The position numbers and the translations under genes are program-made. Of a stretch of DNA of 8,970 nt, positions 1 through 5,327 are shown piece by piece (the first letter of the stretch is position 1; each line of letters begins with the position of its first letter). Source of the DNA: Bacillota bacterium (lineage in GTDB: Bacteria; Bacillota_A; Clostridia; Clostridiales; Clostridiaceae); assembly GCA_021780795.1 (NCBI GenBank), contig JAJXYA010000268.1, positions 1 to 8,970 on the forward strand, written 5' to 3'. Below the pieces are notes generated by a model that saw only the letters and a program-made list of their open reading frames with translations, did no database searches and was not told the origin of the DNA.

Positions 1-108
1 GAACCGCAAGGCATAGAAATTATTGGTCGTGCTGAAAATGGTAAACTGGGCCTAAATATGGTTGATTTCCATAAGCCGGATGTAATTACTCTGGATGTTA
101 TAAGATAG
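1..108 (+). pseudogene. Truncated receiver-domain fragment (CheB/CheY-like)
   Basis: Frame 1 is open from the window edge to a TAG at 106-108 and gives 35 residues. It contains GIEIIGRAENG followed by KPDVITLDV. This is the middle of a response-regulator receiver domain: the beta2/alpha2 segment and the beta3 strand carrying the phospho-acceptor Asp (residue 32 of the fragment). The wording PDVITLDV is most typical of the chemotaxis methylesterase CheB, where a Met-Pro motif and the rest of the domain should follow. Here it is replaced after two residues (IR) by a stop, so the protein would lack half the receiver and any output domain. The 5' part lies outside the window. The next remnant is the start of a chemotaxis receptor, which fits an eroded chemotaxis locus. 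Assignment to CheB rather than another receiver is inference. Confidence 0.65.
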
Positions 109-137
109 TATTAATAAAAATATAACCAAAGCAGATC

Positions 138-157
138 AACAGCCTTAGAGCTGTTTT
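138..157 (+). terminator. Small hairpin followed by T-run, possible weak terminator
   Basis: AACAGC (138-143) and GCTGTT (150-155) are perfect complements around a 6-base loop, and the right arm runs into TTTT (154-157) and an AT-rich stretch. The site lies between the receiver fragment and the receptor fragment, where a terminator would make sense. The stem is only 6 bp, so the call is weak. Confidence 0.3.
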
Positions 158-192
158 ATAAAGCAAAAATTTATTTATTGGGGGCTAATGTA

Positions 193-279
193 ATGAAGTT
201 ATCAATAAAAACAAGGCTGATGCTACTAGTGATTTGTATTTGTTGCAGGATAGGATGTAAAATTTATTCTCCGTTTTAA
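193..279 (+). pseudogene. 5' end of a methyl-accepting chemotaxis receptor, truncated
   Basis: An ATG at 193, preceded by GGGGG (180-184) at 8 nt spacing, opens a 28-codon reading frame ending at TAA 277-279. The first 16 or so residues (MKLSIKTRLMLLVICI) have the short basic leader and start of a hydrophobic segment typical of the first transmembrane helix of methyl-accepting chemotaxis proteins. The frame then turns into CCRIGCKIYSPF, which is neither hydrophobic nor family-like, and stops. The ligand-binding, HAMP and signalling domains, normally several hundred residues, are missing. The intact ribosome site suggests a real gene start joined to foreign sequence near 235-255 by deletion. 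A short true peptide cannot be excluded, but its N-terminus is hard to explain otherwise. Confidence 0.5.
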
Positions 280-290
280 ACCATTTTTTT

Positions 291-794
291 ATGCTTGAAC
301 TAATAATCACTTTAATTATAATTGGAGCAGTAATTTATGCAATGGCACGTCAAGTAATGCCTCAGCAAGTACGGTTACTTTCTTTTATTGTTTTTCCAGC
401 CATTGCCGCATATGAAACCTATAAATTATTGCCGAGACCTATTATCCCATTCAATCAAATTGTTGAATGTATGCTTATAATCCTGGTTGGATTAGCGGCC
501 GGAACTATTCAGGCAGCTTACACTCGTGTATATTACAAAGATAGTAAGTTATACATGTGTGGAGGAAAGGTATCACTCATTGCTTGGCTTGCAGTAATGT
601 TTCTCAGGCTTATAGTAGAATTGATTTTCCAAGGATTTAACATGTTCACATCTTCCAATAGCTTTCTGTGGATTCTATGGGCTGCTATAGCTGCAACTTT
701 TGGTTCCAGAAGTATATTTTTGTACTTGAAACATCCTGAAATAGGAAATGTTTTGACAGAAGAACGAGCTGCAAAAAATCGATATAGGAATTAA
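291..794 (+). CDS. Small multi-pass membrane protein, CcdC/DUF1453-like
   Basis: The 167-residue product has about five hydrophobic segments (residues about 2-18, 28-44, 57-78, 93-114 and 122-145) and a basic, soluble C-terminal tail. The pattern of a central helix, then TRVYYKDSKLYMCGGK, then a helix containing FLRLIVE resembles CcdC/DUF1453 membrane proteins, which are about 160 residues long. That match is from memory and moderate only, and no catalytic function can be inferred. ATG 291 is the only usable start in this frame, because an in-frame TAA lies at 258-260 with no ATG, GTG or TTG between. It has no Shine-Dalgarno, since the preceding bases are a run of T. A shorter protein from ATG 341 is possible. 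The gene sits directly after a truncated receptor and is followed 10 bp later by antisense gene debris, so it may have lost its promoter. Length and membrane pattern suggest that it is itself intact. Confidence 0.6.
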   Translation: MLELIITLIIIGAVIYAMARQVMPQQVRLLSFIVFPAIAAYETYKLLPRPIIPFNQIVECMLIILVGLAAGTIQAAYTRVYYKDSKLYMCGGKVSLIAWLAVMFLRLIVELIFQGFNMFTSSNSFLWILWAAIAATFGSRSIFLYLKHPEIGNVLTEERAAKNRYRN

Positions 795-803
795 GAAAAC
801 ACT

Positions 804-872
804 ATGAGAATATAGATTGGCAGTATCAAAAAAATTAATACCTCCTTCGATTGCATGTTTGATTACAGGACG
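804..872 (-). pseudogene. Aldo/keto reductase fragment
   Basis: On the minus strand, reading from 872 to 804, the codons give RPVIKHAIEGGINFFDTANLYSH. This matches the segment near the N-terminus of aldo/keto reductases (helix 1, then the GINFFDTAxxYS strand with the active-site Asp and Tyr). Only about 23 residues of a protein of about 300 remain. The open frame continues to 675, but that part is antisense to the membrane-protein gene at 291-794 and looks unrelated. Upstream it is fused in frame, with no gap, to an AraC-family fragment. AraC regulators commonly sit beside aldo/keto reductase genes, so this is probably what a deletion left of an AraC-reductase pair. No active enzyme can be made. 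Confidence 0.75.
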
Positions 873-1180
873 CCGGGCTTCCTGAAGCCTCAATTGTTTT
901 TGGAATTGAATTGGACTCATTGCAGTTACTTCCTTAAAATGTCTATAAATTCTTCAACACTTAAAAGTTCTAAAATAAGGCCTGGAGTAAATTCAATTTT
1001 GCAATACAAGTTGGGCACTTCTGGGGAAGATTCCATTGCTTAAAAGATAATTGGTAAATCTATAGATGATACAATGTAATTCGATGGTCCACCCCTAAAG
1101 CGTTCACCACCAAGTATAATATCCTTTGAGCCATGAACTACGATACAGAGGGAAGGATTATAATTTTTTAGAATAGGTTG
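870..1180 (-). pseudogene. AraC-family transcriptional regulator, broken (stop, internal deletion, truncation)
   Basis: The minus strand holds two pieces of one AraC-type regulator in different frames. Piece one (about 1180 to 950) reads NPSLCIVVHGSKDIILGGERF, then a segment ending YIVSSIDLPIIF, a TAA stop at 1040-1042, then AMESSPEVPNLYCKIEF and TPGLILELLSVEEF. This is the family's N-terminal effector-binding (AraC_N, cupin-like) domain. Piece two (about 953 to 870) reads YRHFKEVTAMSPIQFQKQ and on to LRLQEARR, the DNA-binding helix-turn-helix region. More than 100 residues that should lie between them are missing, with the frame change at about 947-960. After EARR the second helix-turn-helix is lost and aldo/keto reductase sequence begins. 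The first 30 or so residues are also absent, and the left part overlaps the end of the TetR remnant. With a nonsense codon, a frame change and both ends missing, it is a clear pseudogene. Confidence 0.85.
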
Positions 1181-1604
1181 TTATCCCATTTGTATATAGG
1201 TTATCTACTAACTTGCACAATTCTTCTGACGATAAATCTTTTTCTTTTCGTATCCAAAGGCGAAATAATGAAAGTGATGTTGATATGTAAAACTCAATCA
1301 AGTATGGCGTTAAGGAATTATATTCTGGAAAGTTCAAGCCCAATTTATCAAAGGGAATTTCTCTTTTCAAGCGTTCTAAAAAACGAATACTTCCATAATC
1401 GCCCAAAATGGCTTTGAGAACTGAGATATGCTCGCTATTTTCCAAACAATGAAAAGCATTTTCCATAGGATGTGTAGATGCTTTCATATTCATAAATTCC
1501 ATTTTCATGTAGCTCAATAAATCATTCTCAATAAAGTCTAACAATTCGTAAATATCAGCAAAGTATTGATAAAATGTGCTACGGTTATACCCCGCCTTGT
1601 TAGC
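1158..1604 (-). pseudogene. TetR-family regulator lacking its N-terminus
   Basis: The minus frame from about 1604 to a TAA at 1158-1160 reads ANKAGYNRSTFYQYFADIYE and then LLDFIENDLLSYMKMEF. This is the recognition-helix half of a TetR DNA-binding domain (AGYNRSTFYQYF) continuing into the helical ligand-binding domain. The C-terminus GITTYSKKL looks natural, so the 3' end is complete. The first 20 or so residues (helices 1-2) are missing: upstream the frame meets a TGA at 1617-1619 and there is no start codon or ribosome site. Initiation from TTG at 1542-1544 would give 128 residues without the DNA-binding domain. The break point is also where the reductase fragment at 1606 begins on the other strand. 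The original arrangement was probably a divergent TetR/reductase pair, in which TetR would have controlled the reductase. Confidence 0.8.
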
Positions 1605-1605
1605 A

Positions 1606-2241
1606 CTGAGTGATAATCAAAGTAAAAATATTGTTACAATGACTAATAACTCAACTGGATTTTCGACCTGGCTAGATATTGTTGGAGATAGACTTTTACC
1701 GGCTTTTCCTAGTGTTGGCGGACAGATTAAAGATGGAATATTGTATGCTCGTATTCCACCAAAGTTTCTAATAGCTACTATGTTTGGAGAAATCAATGGT
1801 TTAGAAACAGAACGTGTAAAAAACCTAGCAAAATTATTTAAAACAGCAAAATTTCCCTACGCAATTAATAAGGATATGAAATCATATCTAATAACACATT
1901 CAATATCAGATATTGCACTTTTGGGTGGTTTATATTTTGAAAATAAGATAAGTAATGAAAAAACAGCAAGAACCAGAAAAACGGCGCAACAAATAACAAT
2001 CACTTTAAAAACGTATTTAAGGGCAATACAAAAAGCTGGCATTGATATTAATCCATCTGCATTTAAAATTGTGCTCAAATTTCCAAATTTCATTCTAAAA
2101 TTTTTCTTTATGATGTGGCTAAGGACTAAAATGGTGAAGGATATGATGCTACCGGATTATGCTAGTAATGCAAATAACGAAGTTGTGAAACTTAATAACG
2201 ATTTATTGAAGTTTTTAAGTGAAAGGGGTATCACAATGTAA
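1606..2241 (+). pseudogene. Ketopantoate reductase (ApbA/PanE-like) family, C-terminal part only
   Basis: The open frame ends at TAA 2239-2241. From about 1606 it reads LSDNQSKNIVTMTNNSTGF, then RLLPAFPSVGG, FGEINGLETERVKNLAKLF, DMKSYLITH, and near the end SNANNEVVKLNNDLLKFL. These match the late Rossmann-domain strands and the helical C-terminal domain of the 2-dehydropantoate 2-reductase-like family. The first 90 or so residues with the GxGxxG NADP site are absent. The frame technically opens at GTG 1576, but codons 1576-1605 are antisense to the TetR remnant and have no ribosome site. The first internal ATG is at 1639. Family members of this subtype are often not true pantothenate enzymes, so the original substrate is unknown. 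Apart from the missing N-terminus there is no internal stop or frameshift, which suggests recent truncation. Confidence 0.8.
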
Positions 2242-2324
2242 ATAGGAAATCTGACTGATTAAAATTGTATTAAAATATTCATTTAGCCTAAGTTATCTAA
2301 TCAAAATTTATGTTAGCTTGAAAA

Positions 2325-2381
2325 AAGTTAATAAATAGTTTAATTTTAGTTTAACTGTAGTTTAACATCGTGTAATAATAT
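2325..2381 (+). promoter_or_regulatory. Promoter of the two-component operon with 11-bp-phased AGTTTAA boxes
   Basis: TAGTTTAAT begins at 2336, TAGTTTAAC at 2347 and TAGTTTAAC at 2358, exactly 11 bp apart. A weaker copy (AAGTTAATA) fits the same grid at 2325. The last box begins 18 bp before TAATAT (2376-2381), a -10-like hexamer. TTAACT (2351-2356) could serve as a poor -35. Direct repeats with about one helical turn spacing overlapping the -35 region are the usual binding pattern of OmpR-family activators, so the response regulator encoded downstream is the likely ligand (inference). The same geometry recurs before the transporter genes. Confidence 0.65.
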
Positions 2382-2385
2382 TATT

Positions 2386-2394
2386 GTTAAACTA
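2386..2394 (-). promoter_or_regulatory. Inverted AGTTTAAC box near the predicted transcription start
   Basis: GTTAAACTA at 2386-2394 is the exact reverse complement of the TAGTTTAAC box at 2358-2366. The spacer contains a self-complementary AATAATATTATT. It lies about where transcription from the -10 at 2376-2381 would begin, so it could be an additional regulator site or form a hairpin in the DNA. The transporter promoter has no such inverted copy. Confidence 0.4.
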
Positions 2395-2403
2395 AGCTTC
2401 AAA

Positions 2404-2410
2404 GGGGTGA
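2404..2410 (+). promoter_or_regulatory. Ribosome binding site that points to an ACG start for the kinase
   Basis: GGGGTGA lies 6 nt before ACG 2417-2419, the ideal distance. No ATG, GTG or TTG occurs in the kinase frame between the TGA at 2408-2410 and TTG 2453. TTG 2453 and ATG 2456 have no Shine-Dalgarno at a usable distance. Confidence 0.6.
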
Positions 2411-2416
2411 TCTAAA

Positions 2417-3553
2417 ACGACTATTAAAAATAGGCTTTTTATTTCAAATATATTGATGATACTAATTCCTAGTATCGTTACCATTGTTGTTTTTTCAATT
2501 TGTGTTTTGATTTTTAGAATGATATTTCAAGACACACCAAATTTGAATCAAGTTGGAATTGATACCCATGAAGTTCGGAAGGCATCAACTAGTGCGCTTA
2601 TTGCGTTAATTGCTTTTTTTGTTTTCCTCGGCTTTGTCATTGTTATGTATTTTACCAATCGTTTTCTAATAAAATTTGTGTTCAAAAAGATTCAACAACC
2701 TTTAGAAATGCTATCAGATGGTGTTCATCAAGTGAGTGAAGGTAATCTTGATTATCGCCTATTATATCAAGAAAATGATGAATTTAAGCCGGTTTGTGAA
2801 GACTTCAACAACATGGCAGTGCGATTAAAAAACTCAATAGAAGAAGTTCAAAAAAATGAGAGAAACCGAAAAGAACTACTGTCTAGTATTTCACACGACT
2901 TGCGTTCTCCTTTAACTTCAATTAAAGCATTTGTTGAAGGTTTACTTGATGGTGTTGCTGCCACACCTGAATCACAGCGGGAGTATTTGGAGATTATAAG
3001 GCAAAAAACAGATGATATCAATAGCATGGTAGCACAATTGTTTTTGTATTCAAAAATGGATATGGGCAACTATCCAACATACCCTGAAAAATTAGAAATC
3101 GGGAGAGAACTTTCTGATTTTGTGACTGCTTCCATGGAGGAATACAGAGCCAAGGGGCTAACGATTGAAGTAAGCTATATTAATGATAGAAAGTATATCT
3201 ATGCTGATCCAATACAACTTAGGAGCGTTTTTGCCAATATATTAAACAACAGTTCTAAATACAAAAATAAGGAAACTGCCAATGCAACCATTAGTTATAT
3301 AGTGAAAGATAGCATGATTCATATCGTCTTTCAAGATGACGGACCAGGTGTTCCAGAAGAATCGCTTACAAAACTTTTTGATGTATTTTATCGTGGTGAT
3401 TTTTCAAGGAATAACCCACATCAAGGAAGCGGATTAGGTCTTGCCATTGTTGCCAAGGCTATAGAAAGGATGAACGGTAAGATTTATGCTGAAAATTGCA
3501 AAGAAAGTGGTTTGCGCACTATAATAGAAATTCCAGAAATGAGGAATATATAA
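2417..3553 (+). CDS. Membrane sensor histidine kinase (HAMP, HisKA, HATPase)
   Basis: This is the sensor of the two-component pair. It autophosphorylates and passes phosphate to the regulator encoded next to it. Counting from ACG 2417 it has 378 codons. The leader TIKNRLFISNIL precedes TM1 (about 14-32), a loop of about 26 residues, TM2 (about 59-79) and a HAMP linker (about 83-140). The H-box SISHDLRSPLTSI contains His160, the N-box is NILNNSSKY (about 274-282), G1 is DDGPGVP (about 307-313), the F-box is FDVFYRGD, and G2 is GSGLGLAI (about 337-344). All catalytic motifs are intact. The external loop is too small for a classical sensor domain, so it probably senses at the membrane or through a partner, as kinases beside peptide-antibiotic transporters often do. 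The start is unusual: the natural-looking N-terminus begins at ACG, the only well-placed codon after the ribosome site. Initiation at TTG 2453 or ATG 2456 would remove the basic leader and part of TM1. The stop overlaps the next ATG by one base. Confidence 0.93.
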   Translation, partial: TTIKNRLFISNILMILIPSIVTIVVFSICVLIFRMIFQDTPNLNQVGIDTHEVRKASTSALIALIAFFVFLGFVIVMYFTNRFLIKFVFKKIQQPLEMLSDGVHQVSEGNLDYRLLYQENDEFKPVCEDFNNMAVRLKNSIEEVQKNERNRKELLSSISHDLRSPLTSIKAFVEGLLDGVAATPESQREYLEIIRQKTDDINSMVAQLFLYSKMDMGNYPTYPEKLEIGRELSDFVTASMEEYRAKGLTIEVSYINDRKYIYADPIQLRSVFANILNNSSKYKNKETANATISYIVKDSMIHIVFQDDGPGVPEESLTKLFDVFYRGDFSRNNPHQGSGLGLAIVAKAIERMNGKIYAENCKESGLRTIIEIPEMRNI

Positions 3554-4245
3554 TGAAAAGAATCTTGATTATTGAAGATGACACTGAAATAGCCATGATT
3601 GAAAGAGACTATCTTTTAGTCAATGATTTTGAAGCTAAAATAGCGAAAACTGGAAATGAAGGAATTCAAGCGGCATTGGCTGAACAGTACGACCTGATAT
3701 TGCTAGATCTTATGTTGCCAGGTGCAGACGGTTTTTCAGTATGCCGAAAATTGAGGGAAACTTTAGATATTCCAATTATCATGGTGACAGCAAAACAAGA
3801 GGATATTGACATGATTAGAGGGCTAGGATTGGGAGCAGACGATTATATTACAAAACCTTTTTCACCCAATGTTTTGGTTGCTCACGTTAAGGCGAATCTT
3901 TCTCAATATCAGCGCTTAAAAAATAACATACACAGAAATATGAGTGAAATATGTGTGGGTGATATTTGTATTCAGGAAGGTTCCCGTCGTGTGTTTGTCA
4001 GGGATAGAGAGATTGAAGTTAAAAATAAGGAGTACGAATTACTGCTATTTCTAGTTACAAACATAGATTTGGTTTTTAGTAAAGAGATGCTTTATGAGAG
4101 AATTTGGGGTTTTAATGCACTTGGCGACAATGCAACTGTAGCTGTTCATATTAATCGCCTACGAGAAAAAATAGAGGATGATCCTGCAAATCCAAAGTAT
4201 ATTCAAACAGTTTGGGGAGCAGGTTATCGCTTTAATATATATTAA
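3553..4245 (+). CDS. OmpR/PhoB-family response regulator
   Basis: This 230-residue DNA-binding regulator is the partner of the kinase just upstream. The receiver domain (about 1-118) has the acidic pair Asp9/Asp10, phospho-acceptor Asp52 in LILLDLMLPGADG, Thr79 and Lys101 in ITKPF. A winged-helix output domain (about 131-230) carries the recognition-helix region NATVAVHINRLREKI (193-207) and the terminal wing VWGAGYRF. ATG 3553 was chosen because GAGG (3541-3544) precedes it at 8 nt and the protein then starts MKRILIIEDD as the family does. Upstream in-frame codons belong to the kinase gene in another frame. The stop/start overlap (TAATG) implies translational coupling. The gene ends at a strong terminator. 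The direct repeats at 11-bp spacing before this operon and before the ABC genes are the likely binding sites (inference from family habit). The inducing signal cannot be read from sequence. Confidence 0.95.
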   Translation: MKRILIIEDDTEIAMIERDYLLVNDFEAKIAKTGNEGIQAALAEQYDLILLDLMLPGADGFSVCRKLRETLDIPIIMVTAKQEDIDMIRGLGLGADDYITKPFSPNVLVAHVKANLSQYQRLKNNIHRNMSEICVGDICIQEGSRRVFVRDREIEVKNKEYELLLFLVTNIDLVFSKEMLYERIWGFNALGDNATVAVHINRLREKIEDDPANPKYIQTVWGAGYRFNIY

Positions 4246-4257
4246 GATAAAAAATAG

Positions 4258-4308
4258 AAAATGCAGCTTTGGGCAATATACATTGCTTAAAGCTGCATTT
4301 TTATTTTA
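4258..4308 (+). terminator. Strong Rho-independent terminator after the two-component operon
   Basis: AAATGCAGCTTT (4259-4270) pairs perfectly with AAAGCTGCATTT (4289-4300). Two possible G-U pairs and an inner GCAAT/ATTGC pair (4273-4277 with 4282-4286) extend it to a nearly continuous stem with a 4-base loop. It is followed by TTTTTATTTTA (4298-4308). It begins 13 bp after the regulator stop codon and separates that operon from the transporter promoter. Confidence 0.88.
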
Positions 4309-4327
4309 CTCAATGCCAGTTTATAAA

Positions 4328-4384
4328 AAGTTTATGAATAGTTTAACTTCATTTTATTAGGAGTTTAAGTAGCCAATATATACT
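4328..4384 (+). promoter_or_regulatory. Transporter promoter with 11-bp-phased AGTTTAA boxes
   Basis: TAGTTTAAC (4339) and GAGTTTAAG (4361) lie 22 bp apart. AAGTTTATG (4328) and a degenerate CATTTTATT (4350) fill the same 11-bp grid. The last box begins 18 bp before TATACT (4379-4384), a good -10, exactly as in the promoter at 2325-2381. No recognisable -35 sits at the right distance (ATTAGG at 4356-4361), which is expected for an activator-dependent promoter. The likely activator is the response regulator encoded just upstream (inference). Confidence 0.62.
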
Positions 4385-4415
4385 TGAAATATGCTAAAGA
4401 AAGGTGGTTATATGA

Positions 4416-5327
4416 ATGGAATATTTACTTCAAACGAAGGATTTATCGAAAAGCTTCGGTGGGAAAATGGTCGTTGACCGTATATCTATCGGTGTAAAAA
4501 AAGGTGATATTTATGGTCTTATAGGAGAAAACGGTGCAGGAAAAACAACGCTTATGCGTATGGCTTGTGGTTTGGCAGAGGCCTCTAGCGGTGAAATTAT
4601 GTTATTTGGAAGTACTGATCTTGTTTCCAAACGACATAGGATGGGGTGTACAATTGAAAACCCGGCACTGTATCCATCTATGACGGCTATGGAAAATATG
4701 GAAGCTCAACGTTTATTGCTCGGTATTAAGGATGAAAAGGTATCGAAAAAGTTACTAGATATGGTTGGACTTAGCATGACAGACAAGAAAAAAGCAAAAA
4801 ACTTTTCTCTTGGTATGAAACAGCGGCTCATGATTGCTCTGTCCCTTTTAGGTGATCCAGAACTGCTTGTTTTGGATGAGCCCATAAACGGGCTTGACCC
4901 AATGGGAATAAAGGAAGTCCGTGACTTGTTCCTGCATCTGAACAAAGAGAGAGGTATGACAATACTGGTTTCAAGTCATATTCTTGGAGAACTAGAAAAA
5001 ATATCGACTCGTTATGGGATTATTAGTAACGGGAAAATGGTGGATGAATTTCAAGCAGATGAATTAAGTAGCCGCTGTGGCAAAAATCTGCTTATATATT
5101 CAAATGATGCTATGAAAACAAAAGAGATAATAAGTCGCATGTTTTCTAATGTGCAATGTGAGAAAATGTTTGAAGATGCAATCCGACTGAAAGGTCATAT
5201 TGAAGAAGCAGGTAGCATAAATACCAAGCTTATCAATGCAGGAATTACTGTAAAAGCCTTGATACCAGAGAGCGAAAGCTTGGAGGATTACTTTATGAGC
5301 CTGATGGGAGGAAAAAAACATGATTAA
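4416..5327 (+). CDS. ABC transporter ATP-binding protein, BcrA/LanF-like
   Basis: This cytoplasmic 303-residue ATPase drives the membrane protein encoded by the overlapping downstream gene. Visible motifs are Walker A GENGAGKTT (37-45), the Q-loop-region motif IENPALYP (80-87), signature FSLGMKQR (130-137), Walker B LLVLDEP with catalytic Glu155, D-loop NGLDP and switch His188 in VSSHIL. The C-terminal 90 or so residues after the nucleotide-binding domain, ending ESESLEDYFMSLMGG, are typical of the BcrA/NisF/SpaF type associated with bacitracin and lantibiotic self-protection. ATG 4416 has AAGGTGG (4401-4407) 8 nt upstream. The stop lies 8 bp inside the permease gene, so the two are co-translated. 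Expression is probably under the kinase/regulator pair through the promoter at 4328-4384. Export of a peptide antibiotic is a family-level guess: no biosynthetic genes are present, so a detoxification role is more likely than self-immunity. Confidence 0.93.
   Translation: MEYLLQTKDLSKSFGGKMVVDRISIGVKKGDIYGLIGENGAGKTTLMRMACGLAEASSGEIMLFGSTDLVSKRHRMGCTIENPALYPSMTAMENMEAQRLLLGIKDEKVSKKLLDMVGLSMTDKKKAKNFSLGMKQRLMIALSLLGDPELLVLDEPINGLDPMGIKEVRDLFLHLNKERGMTILVSSHILGELEKISTRYGIISNGKMVDEFQADELSSRCGKNLLIYSNDAMKTKEIISRMFSNVQCEKMFEDAIRLKGHIEEAGSINTKLINAGITVKALIPESESLEDYFMSLMGGKKHD

Noticed and set aside
675..803. Continuation of the minus-strand AraC/reductase fusion frame to 675
   Set aside because: These codons are antisense to the end of the membrane-protein gene at 291-794 and no longer resemble a reductase.
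855..1043. Plus-strand open frame of 62 codons
   Set aside because: It lies opposite the AraC pseudogene, whose minus-strand reading matches a known family; no ribosome site or family pattern on this strand.
3496..3552. Upstream extension of the response regulator to ATG 3496
   Set aside because: It overlaps the kinase coding sequence in another frame; ATG 3553 has the ribosome site and the family-typical N-terminus.
4178..4360. Short plus-strand frame spanning the terminator
   Set aside because: It overlaps the regulator's 3' end in another frame and runs through a clear terminator hairpin; no ribosome site.
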